Shown here: positions 49,801 to 60,621 of the stretch, piece by piece
Numbering within the stretch: position 1 is the first letter of the stretch
How the letters are laid out: each line of letters opens with the position of its first letter
DNA from: Opisthocomus hoazin
Lineage: Eukaryota > Chordata > Aves > Opisthocomiformes > Opisthocomidae
Assembly (NCBI RefSeq): GCF_030867145.1
Contig: NC_134420.1
Coordinates: 10,746,823-10,810,822 of the forward strand
DNA: 64,000 bases
Direction of reading: 5' to 3'
Notes under the pieces: generated by a model
The model's input: the letters and a program-made list of their open reading frames with translations, nothing else
Databases searched by the model: none
What the model was told of the DNA's origin: nothing
Made by a program: the position numbers and the translations under genes

Positions 49801-52800
49801 AGATGCTAGTGGCTTGTGATAGTTTACTTTTCAGGAAGAATAATGTGTAACAAGTCCAGGACAATCAGGTAATATGAAGGAGTCCTAACGAGAGCAGTGT
49901 GAGAATATTGTAACCCATCTTTCTAGTCTAGATATTATGTAGGGATGATAGTGCAGTCATTCAGGGAAAAAAAAAATAAAGACCAGCCAGATATAAACAT
50001 CTCATTAGATTCATGAAGGTCAAGATAAGTAATAAATTTCCTCTTTATCCGTAACAGTCTATGCAGGCAACCCTTGTGAGGTTTCAACCCTTGTGGCAGC
50101 CTTTTTATGATCTGCCAGTGTACAAAAAGCAAAAGAGTTTTGGCTCTTCCTTAAATGTAAAGCAAGGATTGTAAACATTGAACCACTGTGATATGCCAAA
50201 CTCCCATAATATAGGCTTAGAGTAGTTGATTCTGAAAAGGAAGCTAATGAAATAATTGACCTCATTTCCATTCCAAGCAATCTGACTTTAAAGAGAAGCT
50301 TGCACTTTTATTGTACATAAATTGCCTAGAAGAGTAATACTGTCTTCTTATTTCTTACATATTTATTTCCTAAAAAAACAAAATGAAGACAGTAAGGTTC
50401 AAAAATAGACAGATTTTTTTTTTAGGTTATTCAAAATTAGAAAGGTTAGTGGTTTCCACTGGGCATAAGAAAGTTAAAGGGACAAGTAGCCAACCAGTAG
50501 ATGAAAGTCAGTGCTTCCAATAGAAAAGATGGAAATTTGAAAGAAAAATATTTTATATAGATTTGTTCTAGAACTATATGAGTGACTCAACTCCTATTAA
50601 TCATTATGGCTGTGAAAATTTTTTTCATCATATTACATCATATTCATCATGTTATAGATGTGTGTATATATACTTACATATACATGTCTTTAGATGTGAA
50701 TGTGAAACAAACTTTGCTAAAGGTCAGACAACCCTTTAAACCCTTTAGAGGTCTGTCCACATCTCCCATGGTCCCTTAAAGACATTTAATTCCACAAATT
50801 TTCCCACCAGAAGAAAGTCATTTAGTGAAACGGTCGGGTAAGTACTTCCCCCCCGCTCCCCCGCCCCCTGGAAACATTGTGCCTGAAAGGGAATTTGTTA
50901 AAAATGTGCAGAACATGTTGCTACTTCATTATTATTTTGTATAACATACCGCTGTAACTACTGTTTTAAGGACTTTGGTACAATATTACTGTACAGTTTT
51001 ATACAAGAGGAAATGAAATGCTTCTCTATCATTTCTTTTAGTGCTCTCAAATGCTTCTTTAGTATTTATTGCAACTTACTGGGCTTTCAAGGACTGTAAT
51101 GGAATTTAAAGCTTATTGCCATGGTTCAAATAAGCTGTTTGCTCTTCTTCCATAACCTGGGGACTTCCTGCTACTGGCTGTACGTTGCAGAAATAAATCA
51201 CAATTTCTCTTCATTATTATTCATAGGGTCATAACATTCAAGGTTAAAGTTTTCTCTGATGGCTTATTCATGAAAATGTTCACAAATCTCGGAAGTTTCA
51301 TACTTTTTAACACACAAAATTTGTCCAGAAATTTCTGCTAGAAAGCATGGTTGTTCTTTATTCATTCTTCATCATTCATTTCTCTATTAAAACCTTTCAT
51401 TCTGCCAGTGAGGGAGCATACACGGTATTTGCCAAAAATGACTAGTCACTTTCTACACTAGATGAGAAGTTGAATTCTTTAATAACCCTATGAACTACTG
51501 TTTTCCATCCCCTAAAAAAACAGGATAAAGATTTGTAAATTATTAATTAGCAACTCAGTTCACTTTGCGAATGATTCTACAAGAAAAAGAGACGTCTAAG
51601 TGTGTCATATTATTTATTTGCAGCAAATAATCTGATTCTATTTAACAGAGTAAGTGGGTGGATGGAAATATGTATTACAGCACTTGACTACAGTTATGGG
51701 AACTGTAACTCCTACAAAGCACAGCTACTCAGTTTTTGCACTGTGAAGGACCTAACAGGCCTGATGGTCATATGAATTTGCAGTATAAATGTATACCCCA
51801 AAAACTTCATTCCCAAACAGCATATCACCAGCTTGTCCTTTTAGCTAACAAGCTACAAGCATGTCCCAAATGCCAAATAGCTTTTAGAAAGTTTCATATT
51901 CATTCGCTCCAGCTGTATTTCATGCCCTGCAAATGTCGCACCCTAACTGATTGTGCCTGAGAGGATGCAGTAGAGCCGTGCCCGCCCTCTCCGTGTCGTA
52001 TTACACAGAGCGTACTTGACAGTCTGCCATGGTATCTTCAAAACTGGTGTCCTCTCTTCTCTTAGGTTATCATTTATGCGTTTTTTGCAGATTATACTAT
52101 ATAATATTTTTCACTGGATATTACAAGACCAAATGTACAGTAATTTTGCATATTTTATCAGTTGTACAAAGTATGTATTCACAGAGAATATGGTAATAAC
52201 CAAACAGAACCAAGTCTGGGGCATGGGAACCTGGATAAAACTTACTGCGGTTGTGCATATGCAGTCATGACAAATTTTATTTTCTATGATGCTTTGTATC
52301 CATGTTTCTTGTGAAACAGAAGCTTCAGTTTTCACAAGAGGAACAACATAATTCTTTGTCAGTAGATACAACGGCAAGATGTCAGAAAGAAAAATGTAAG
52401 CCCTTGAACATATGATTTCTCTCAACTGTGTCTTTAAGAATCACTGTTCATTCAGCCAGCTGTCCGATGAGTAAGGACAGTTTTTGTCACTTACAAACTC
52501 TAGCAGAATATTACATGTCAGCTAAGTTGTCGAGGAAATTTGCATTAATGCAGACTAAATATTTTAAGAGGAAATACGTGTGCAAACAAGAAGGAATTCT
52601 TATAGCAAGTTTAACTTACTGAATTATAGACGTTAAGCTTTATTGTAGAGACTGATCAGTTTTCTTCAGGAAGTATACTTTTGAGTGTTGTGCTCACATA
52701 CAATTTTAATTGCAATTAATGAATCATCTGAATATGAAGTCACCTTACCTGAATTACAAACATTCTGCTTACATAACTGTCCTTCTTAATAAGCAAAACT

Positions 52801-55097
52801 AAAATCTTTCTGCTGCTACAAAGTAAAAATGAATATTTTGCTGTTTTGAGTCCTTTATTCCTGTTAATGAATGTCCATAAACAATTTGCTTTAATTTTTT
52901 TTTTTTTTTTGCCTAAAGCTCTAATTTTGTTATCTTACCAATAAACTATTATGTCAACCTTGTGTCAGTTTTGAATTATATCACAGCAATTGCTGCTGGG
53001 AAAATATTCTGAGCAAACAAATCTCTGTTGCTCTCGCACTTTTTGTTGTATTTTGTATGGCCATTTAGTAATTCTGATTTCATATTGAAATTGTGCTATG
53101 GAATTTATGTACATTTAAACCAATTGATAATTACCTTGGTGAAGTCCTAGGATTATATTTCATTAAACTAGTTAATTTATGAAACTTACTTAGTTTTAAG
53201 CAATACCTGGAAAAAACATTACACAAGTTTGTAACTCAAGCAAAGCAGATGAAGAGAAAGCACACACTGATAAACTGGAATTTGTAACACTATTCAGGAG
53301 TAAAAATATATGCAAGTCACTCAAAGGATTGTAACAGTGCCTTAACCAACACAAGACCTTGACATACCCTAAGGCCTACCTATAAGATGTAGGACACTTG
53401 ACTTGAAAAAAAAAATAATAGCCACTGCTAGTAACAGCCTCAACTACCGGTAAAGCCCAGTTACAAGTATGTTTTTAAATCATAGCAAATGTTACTACTA
53501 TATGAAACCCTGACACTCATTTCACTTAAGCCCGTTTTGTTGGTCCACATTCATAAATTTCAGGGACATACAGATAAGAGTTGGAGTATGCATGTGTAAT
53601 AAAACTAATATAATCTGAGATTCACTCCCTTGGCTTTCAGCTGCCTTACTTCAAAGAATTTCCCAGAAACTTTCTAAACACAGTGTTAAGGATAACTCTG
53701 TTCAGGAATATTTCAGAGAAGAATATATTTAGCTGAGAATTACTACTTTGTCTCAGGAATCTTTGCAAAGAGACATCTTTCAGCTTGAACGAGTGCCAGC
53801 TATGCTAATTATGAAAAACTTGTGAGGCACAATTGAAACTACACTGCAATATTAGGTTAAAACTGCTTCAGTAAGTACTTCAGATACTTCATCCAAACAA
53901 CACTTCTCCTCTGGAAAAGTTCGAGTCTTAGCCTTCTAGGTTTAGGAAAAAAGTTGCTCTTACAGTACAATTACTGAGCTGAATTATGGCTAACCCTCCG
54001 TAGATGTATTTGCATGGAAGAAAGACAGTCTAGGTTCTCAAAAGCACAGCTAGGATTTAAGCAATAGGCACTGATGTTTCCATTGTTTTTCAAGAAGTTA
54101 GACGTATAACTACTTCATATTCCTTAAAATCTTCCCCTAAGCAACAAGAACTTAACGAAAGTAGGAACGTTTTATCCTCTGGAAATAACAGCTTGAATTT
54201 ACCATTGAATTTGGACCAAATCATATCATTGACTGTTATGTCCCAATATATCCTAAAGTTTAGTAACAGTATTATGCAGAACAAGTTAATTTTATCATTT
54301 TCTATTTGACTGCAATGTTGAATTGAATGCCTCTTGAAATTTGTTGGTTTTTAAATCAGAAAATATTGCTTGTGTTGGACTAAAAAGATCTGTGTTGCAA
54401 GATTTTAAATTGCTAAGATTTATTTCACTTCTTGCTAGCCAGACTTCACCTAATAGATCAATGTGTATATTACAATAGTGCTGGAATATCTGAATAGTCA
54501 TTTTAATAAAAAGAGAAGAGTAAATAAGCATAGGGAAGAAAGGTTGTTTTATTTCAACAAGAATCTGTTACAAGAACTGTCCTGGTTAGTGTTTCTGGTA
54601 AAACTCAACTTCGAGTTAAACCAGATAGGAGCCAATTTGTTGGGAAAGGAGTTCATTTGCTAGAACACCAATCACATGCAGGCAGCCAGCAACTTGATTA
54701 CCCAAATAATGGTATTATTGATCAGCAGTTCCTTTGATCAAATGTCCTGTCTATGCCTCTTGATCAGAAATTCTGGCTTGTTTGTTTTTTTTCTTCATAT
54801 GTTTGTTCTTATTTGCATCTTTTGGAGTCAGATGAATCCAAATTGTTTAGCTTGTGCCTTTTGATTCTGTAACTCCAACTGCATGTCTGGACACATGCAT
54901 TGATCTGTGTTACCTACTGATGTCCCCCATTGTTGGCAAATTTGGCTATTTGATTTTGTATAATAGTTTGGAATCCAAATGGTAACTTAATAAACACAAG
55001 AAGGATTATTTGTTTCACATATGAACAGACAAAACCACCATTATTTTTTCTGTATTTCATACGTCTTAATTTTTGGTACGTTTTTTCAACATCAGGG
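46821..55097. other. SYT9 intron 1, late part
   Basis: AT-rich DNA with no recognised transposon or exon. A strong isolated donor-like GGGTAAGTAC at about 50,836, followed by a C-rich tract, has no convincing exon before it. A T16 run is at 52,895-52,910. Confidence 0.55.
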
Positions 55098-55102
55098 GTA
55101 AG

Positions 55103-55703
55103 TGTGATGGTTTAACCCAGAAGCCAATAACTAGGACCATGCAGCCACTCGTCAGCAGCTAGGACCGTGCAGCTGCTCACTCACTCCTCCCACCCCCCCA
55201 GCGGGATGGGGAGGAGAATGGACAAAAAGTAAAACCCGTAGGTTGAGATAAGGCAGTTTACTAAGACAACAAAGGAATTATGATGATGGTGATGATGATG
55301 ATGATAATGATGATGAAGAATATGCAAAACAAGCAATACAAGATACAGTTTTTCTCACTGCCCAACGACCGATTGCGCAGCCTGTCCCCAAGCAGTAATC
55401 ACAGAACTCGTCGAAACTCGCGTAACTGGTGTATTCGCACTCCCCAGCCAGCCCCCATTTATAGACTGAGCATGACATCTCTGGTATGGAATATTTCCCC
55501 TGGCCAGCTTGGCTGTCTGTCTGATTATGCTCCCTCCCAGCTCCTGCACACCTGCTCATTAACCAAACATGGGAGACTGAAAAATGTCCTTGATTTCTTA
55601 ACAACAACTAAAAATATCAGTGTGTTATCAACATTCTCGTACTAAATCCAAAACACAGCAGCTACTGGGAGGAAAATTAACTATCCTAGCTGAAACCAGG
55701 ACA
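55103..55703 (+). mobile_element. Solo LTR of an endogenous retrovirus (ERVL-like), 601 bp
   Basis: The element starts TGTGATGGTTTAACCC and ends GCTGAAACCAGGACA, the usual TG...CA limits. It is bordered on both sides by the 5-bp direct repeat GTAAG (55,098-55,102 and 55,704-55,708). A 5-bp duplication is typical of ERVL-type elements. The overall pattern, with GTGGGTTGAGATAA-like text, an AT/GATGAT-rich middle and CAGCTGAAACCAGGACA at the end, is one I recognise from bird genomes. No gag, pol or env sequence lies next to it, so the internal part was lost by LTR-LTR recombination. It sits in SYT9 intron 1. Old LTRs can act as promoters or poly(A) sites, but none is shown here. Confidence 0.88.
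55278..55320 (+). repeat. (GAT)n-type microsatellite inside the LTR
   Basis: About 43 bases of GATGAT units interrupted by GGT, AAT and GAA variants, located in the middle of the solo LTR. It expanded from the AT-rich region of that LTR type. Its translation as Met or Ser/Asp runs is not a protein. Confidence 0.85.
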
Positions 55704-56117
55704 GTAAGGCACAACTGTTTATGCCAGAAAAAACAAGTTACAGGCCTGCAATTTTGTACTGTCAGAATGTCAGAATTTGAATGGAATCATTATACCTTTG
55801 GTCTTATAACCTTCAGTACCAAACAAGACACGTGCAATATGTATGTAGACATTCAACACTAACTCAGATTCTTTTGGAACAACCTATGATTTCATTCAAA
55901 GTCAATATAAAAGCTTATGTTCAGTAGATCTGTATTAAAAACCTGGGCAATATAAACAGAGGCATAATTTTGTTTTTTTTTTTACTAGCTAATCTACAAA
56001 GTGCAGTTCTTGTCTTAAAGCTGTATCAATATTTTTGTATTGTGATCTAAAAAATGTTACCCACTTAGTATCTTAACCCTACCAAAATAAAATTGTCTTA
56101 TTAGCCTATTTGAGGGT

Positions 56118-56278
56118 GATCAAACATTGGAATAGGTTCCCCATAGAGGCTGTGGAGTCTCCATCTTTGGAGAAGTTTTGTCTGGGCACAGTCCTGGGCA
56201 GCCTACTCTAGGTGACCTTGCTTGAGCAGGGTGTTGAACTAGATGATATGGAGGGTGCCCAACAATTCTGTGAATCTG
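56118..56278 (+). mobile_element. CR1 3'-end fragment, diverged, in SYT9 intron 1
   Basis: A plus-strand, rather decayed CR1 end. It reads CATTGGAATAGGTTCCCCAT, AGAGGCTGTGGAGTCTCCAT and TCTAGGTGACCTTGCTTGAG, then TTGAACTAGATGATATGGAG, with a short tail CAATTCTGTGAATCTGG. It belongs to the same general subfamily as the fragment at 10.8 kb, but is more mutated and so probably older. Confidence 0.82.
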
Positions 56279-59200
56279 GGTAATCTGAAGATGAGAATTT
56301 ATATTCCCATCATACAGTCTCTTGACATTAAGAGTGGGATTTTTCTTTTTTGTATAGCATACCTACTTTAAAATTTAAGTAGAAAATTAAAAAAAAGATC
56401 CAGCAATGACTCCATAACCAAACTGAGTCTTTCTGATAAAGCTGTCATAGAACTGATTGTAATAAAACCTGTTACAGAAAGGCTGTGCTCATCTCTCCAG
56501 TCTGTTACAATAACTGACGGTGTGATCCATTGGTAGAAAACTCTATTTCACTTGCTATTTCTGCATTGTTTTTAACCCTGTGATTGCTACTAAAAAATGA
56601 ACAAATGCATTAATTATGCTGATAAGCATAGGAGATTAATAAGAAATTAAAAGTCAGTGGACTAAAAGGGATTCAAGCATGATAACCTGGTCAAAAATTG
56701 AGGAGTATGTCAGAATATCTGTAAGACATGCCATAAGCAAGATATTCAGAGAGTGTATGAGCCCATGACCTTACTGCAAACCACAGCTGGGCTACCTGAG
56801 TTGTTATAACTGTGTGGAAATAATAGCAGTGTCTTTCAAGTCCTCAAACAATGAGGTTAGTCTTAATAGCCAGAAAATCAGATGAAGCTCCCTAGTCCTA
56901 GGAATGTCTAATCTGGCGCCACTCTGAAGATCCGTCTTCTTATTTTCTGTCTGTCAAAAGGCCTTCTTTACTGGTGTATGAAAGCACATGGCAGAGGACG
57001 TGCTTATAAAAATTAACTCTATGTATATGCAATTGCATTGATTGGTTCCTTTAACTCATTTTAAAAGTACATATTTTTAACAAAAAATTTGGACTTACTT
57101 TCTATGGAACACACTATACTACAGTCCAAGTATTCTGATATGCTGGAATTTGGGAGCTCAGGTCACGCTGCAGCTGTGATCAAGAAGCTATAGTTATGAA
57201 ATTTTGAGTTGGATTTGTATCGACACCTCAGGACACTTGGCTGGCATCATGGTTGCACAAGGAAAGAGATCAGTGCAAGTACCTATGGCACAGAGGCCTT
57301 CATGAGATTCTCCATTGCAGAGCATCAAGGGCTCTTATCAATGCAGAGTAGGCACAGAGAGTAGATGTATTAGTTAACCACTAATAGAACTGGCCAAATG
57401 CTAAAAGTGAGCACAGATGATCATCGAAAACATGGTGAAACGTGCACACTAAATTTATATGTTGTAATGCTACTGAAAAAACTGTTCCTTCTGAAATAGC
57501 ATCATTCCTCACTGCTACCAGTGTCCATGCCTACACGTAAACTGCTCAGCCTTGCCTATAGTGCTTGCCTGCAGCTTGATTTGTAGTTGCAATTTAGACA
57601 TATCAGATACTGCTCTGGAAAACACATTGGACTAATGCTGGTGAAAGCAGAGTGAATTGAGAAGCAGCTGGATTTTTGAGGAACACTTTCTGTGCTGCAG
57701 ATCTCTGATTTTTATAAGGACAAACAAGTAAAGACTTATCCTGCTCTCATTACAAAGTAGAGGAATTCACTGGCATCAGATGAGTCCTGCTACCACATGA
57801 GAATAATAGGCTTAGAAAAACTGAGACATCTGGAAAGACGGAGTGGAGTAAAAGTCTTACATAGTACGTAACAGTACAAATGGCTAATGTAAAAGAAGCC
57901 CCAGGATGCAGCCAAAAATCTCTTCACTTGGGACTGCACTCACCCAGCTATTCACACTGCATCTGCCCAGTTGCTGAAAATTACCAGCCAGGTGCGCAGT
58001 ATCTAAAAACTTCTGTCCACTGAAAAGTGACAGTTTAGAGCACTGCTCTTTAGCCCCACTGTCTTTCATAGAAATAAGACAGATACATTACTGTCCATTT
58101 TCCACCCACAGAAGCAAAAATTTCACAGAGAAATCATTCAGAAGGAGTCAGAAACAAGTAAAATCGAGATGATGAAAAATAATCCCTTCTTACTCTGTGA
58201 CTTGGCAAGTTACCTGAACTGTTTATTACCCAGCTGGTCTGAAAGTAAGCTGTGAGATAAGTGTTCTCAGTGTTATGTTATTAAATGCAGGGGTATATTA
58301 TTAAAGCCCTTCAAAGTCTCCAAATGAAAAGTAGTTCATATTGCTCTCGTGTATTTTTTCTCATGATGTCAGTTCTCTGGATGACTCTGTCCTTTGCTAA
58401 AGTCATCTTCAAGGTAGGGTACTGTTGGTCTGCCTGTCAAATTGTTCCTCACCTTCACGCATCCTTGGCAGTGGGCAGTCTCCAGTTCTCACCTTGTAAT
58501 CTTCTGGCTGGTTCTGACAACTCCCAATTTCTCATTTCTTTCAATGCTGGATCATTTACTTGAATCAGTTCTTTGAAAAAGTGACCTTTTTGCAGACCTC
58601 TGATGTATTTCTTCCTTCTCCTCCAGGGAATCCAAGACAAATTGCTTTATTCTGAAGGTCTTCTTTTGCTACTGCATCCCAGCTCCTCTGCTTTTTAATC
58701 AAATGGAGAGATTGTGCTCTGCCAGACTTGTTTACCAGTATATATTCCAAAAATACCAAGAACCACCATTCTACTTTCTCCCAAATTGCCTTTTATGCAC
58801 AGGAGGAATTTCTTAAATTAATTTCAGCTCTGAAACTCTTTGCTATAATTTCAAACAGCTGCTGTGCTGTCCCCACTGTTAATGAGCTTTGTCTTCACAT
58901 CACTGGGAGAAGGACAGAAAGGGCCATGCTGGCTAAAACTGTTTGAAATTGGTTTTCAGCATGCAAAACAAACTGGACATCTCCCGCAGGAAACTGATTG
59001 TAGTGTCACTCCCCCTCTGCAGAAATTTAATCTGCCTAGTGAGAATCAGACTCACAGCAGGGGCAGAGGGGATTGACTTTTCCACTTTTTTGAAAAATAT
59101 TCCTTTTTTTTTTTTCCCAAATTGACTGAGGCTGTTTCATCTGAATTGTCATTCTTAAATAATTGTCCTAGTAGGAGCAGTACGTTTCACCCTCATGCCA

Positions 59201-59571
59201 TCCTTTGAAAATTTAGGCTAGCTGTTAGCTAGAGAGATGCAGCCTGACATTCTGAACCTACATGCACTGTGAAAAATTGCTTTGGTAAGGTTGTGTTTAT
59301 AATTTGAGGCAGTAAAATAGAGTTCTTACTAATTGTGTTTAAGATATGATGGAATGTGTAATCCACAGAGAAACTCATTTCAAAAAATCTGTAACCATGA
59401 AAACAGCTGTTCCTCTGAGTCATTTTCCCAACGTGCAACTTAAAGCAGAACAGAGAAAAATCCTCTCCCAGTTGTAACTTACTTGTGTTCATATGATTAT
59501 GAAGTAGGATAATGCTAGGAATATGGGGAAAAAACAACAGAAAACTCATCTCCACATTCCTTTTACACCAG
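56279..59571. other. SYT9 intron 1, end part
   Basis: AT-rich sequence between the last CR1 fragment and the candidate exon at 59,572. Short chance frames only. No repeat family or RNA gene recognised. Confidence 0.55.
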
Positions 59572-59702
59572 AAGTTTGGAAACAGAAAAAAGAGTCTTTG
59601 GAGTTAAAACCAAGAGAAAGCTCAATTTTGAAGAAATATTGGCACCTAAACTCAACAATGAACAGCAAGACATGTTTTGATAGTAAAAAATCTTTTGAAA
59701 AG
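59572..59702 (+). other. Candidate cassette exon 570 bases upstream of SYT9 exon 2
   Basis: An acceptor with a good pyrimidine tract (CATCTCCACATTCCTTTTACACCAG) and a perfect donor (GAAAAG then GTAAGG) bound 131 bases that are open in the exon 1 phase. The 43 codons give a basic, hydrophilic peptide (VWKQKKESLELKPRESSILK...). As with the 45.3-kb candidate, joining it to exon 2 would cause an immediate TAA. It has no recognised domain. It could be a poison exon, a lncRNA exon or chance. Confidence 0.28.
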
Positions 59703-60269
59703 GTAAGGATGAGTCTAAGATTAGACGGAATGGAATTGAAGTGATGAAACAAGATACTTCAGTTAAGTACCTGAAAACAAAATTAATGCCACGTATGTGC
59801 ATGTGTGCATATGTTCGTGTTTGTTGTATAAAGTCGCTGGAAGAGAACATAGTAAGATCTGGTAAAGGAGATGGAGGAAACTGTGCTACATAGAAGGAAA
59901 ATACAGAAAAAACAAAATGTACTGTAGGCACTACTCTTTCATCAGTAGAAAGCCGAGTGAACAAGTGAACAGCCCTTTTCATATTCTCATTCATGCCACC
60001 CAGCTTGTGGAGGGAAAATGTAAGTTCTATAAGGATGAGCCTTATACTGAATTCCAAACAAGATTAATTTTTTTTTTCTTGGGGGGAGGTGGGGGTGGGA
60101 AGAACTGAACATTTAATAAGTTTCTATCATATGACTGTTGCAGGGACAAGAATTTAATTTTTGTAGATCTGCAATCCAGAGATGTTGACTTCCCATATTG
60201 TATGCCTTGGAGATGCAGAGCTCCAAAGAGCACAAAGATGTGACATGTGTGTGTTTTTTTTATTTGCAG

Positions 60270-60621
60270 ATATCTCAGTAAGCTTGCTCTCCCTAGTTGT
60301 CACAGCCTGTGGTCTTGCTCTGTTTGGTGTCTCTCTGTTCGTGTCCTGGAAGCTTTGCTGGATCCCTTGGCGGGAGCGTGGTCTGCCGTTTGGGAACAAA
60401 GACAACAAACAAGAATCACTGAACTACACAGATACAGAGACCAATGACCATGACTACAGTGAGGATTATCTGGGTCAGTCTACAGCCTATCCGGAGTCCT
60501 CCATGAAGATTAGCCACACCTCCCCTGATATTTCATTAGATGCTCAGGCAGGAACGAAGGAGAACTGCGTACACAATGTGCGAATGCATCGTCAGATCAC
60601 TGAACCAACCTCTTCTGCTCG
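60270..60621 (+). CDS. SYT9: Synaptotagmin-9, coding exon 2 (transmembrane helix and linker)
   Basis: This 352-base exon encodes residues 50-166 and two bases of codon 167. It follows a pyrimidine-rich acceptor ending TATTTGCAG and ends at GCTCG before GTCAGT. Residues about 52-76 form one hydrophobic helix (SLLSLVVTACGLALFGVSLF then VSW), the vesicle-membrane anchor. Cys79 in WKLCW, just inside the membrane, is a likely palmitoylation site by analogy with other synaptotagmins. The rest is an acidic, Ser/Thr-rich cytosolic linker with ETND, SSMKISHTSPDIS and ITEPTSSAR, all familiar from SYT9. Without splicing the frame runs only seven codons past the donor before a stop, which supports the exon end. 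The phase from exon 1 (G plus AT gives Asp50) is exact. Linker residues differ from mammals more than the helix does, as expected for a bird orthologue. Confidence 0.95.

Larger units (their letters stand above)
26440..60269 (+). other. SYT9: SYT9 intron 1 (33.8 kb)
   Basis: The intron is inferred from the matching phases and consensus splice sites of exon 1 (donor GTACGG) and exon 2 (acceptor TTTGCAG). It splits codon 50 after the first base. The content is AT-rich, with four CR1 fragments, one solo LTR, several homopolymer runs, a candidate regulatory cluster and two candidate cassette exons, each listed separately. No nested gene is recognised on either strand. Confidence 0.9.

Noticed and set aside
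50812..50845. Strong donor-like GGGTAAGTAC with a CCACCAG acceptor 25 bases before it
   Set aside because: An exon of 25 bases with a weak branch region cannot be supported without transcript data.
55280..55645. 121-codon plus and 109-codon minus frames in the 55-kb region
   Set aside because: They lie inside the solo LTR and its GAT microsatellite and are not genes.
59563..60057. 164-codon minus-strand frame in SYT9 intron 1
   Set aside because: Hydrophobic, T-rich codons, no recognisable domain, and it covers the candidate plus-strand exon. Probably chance.
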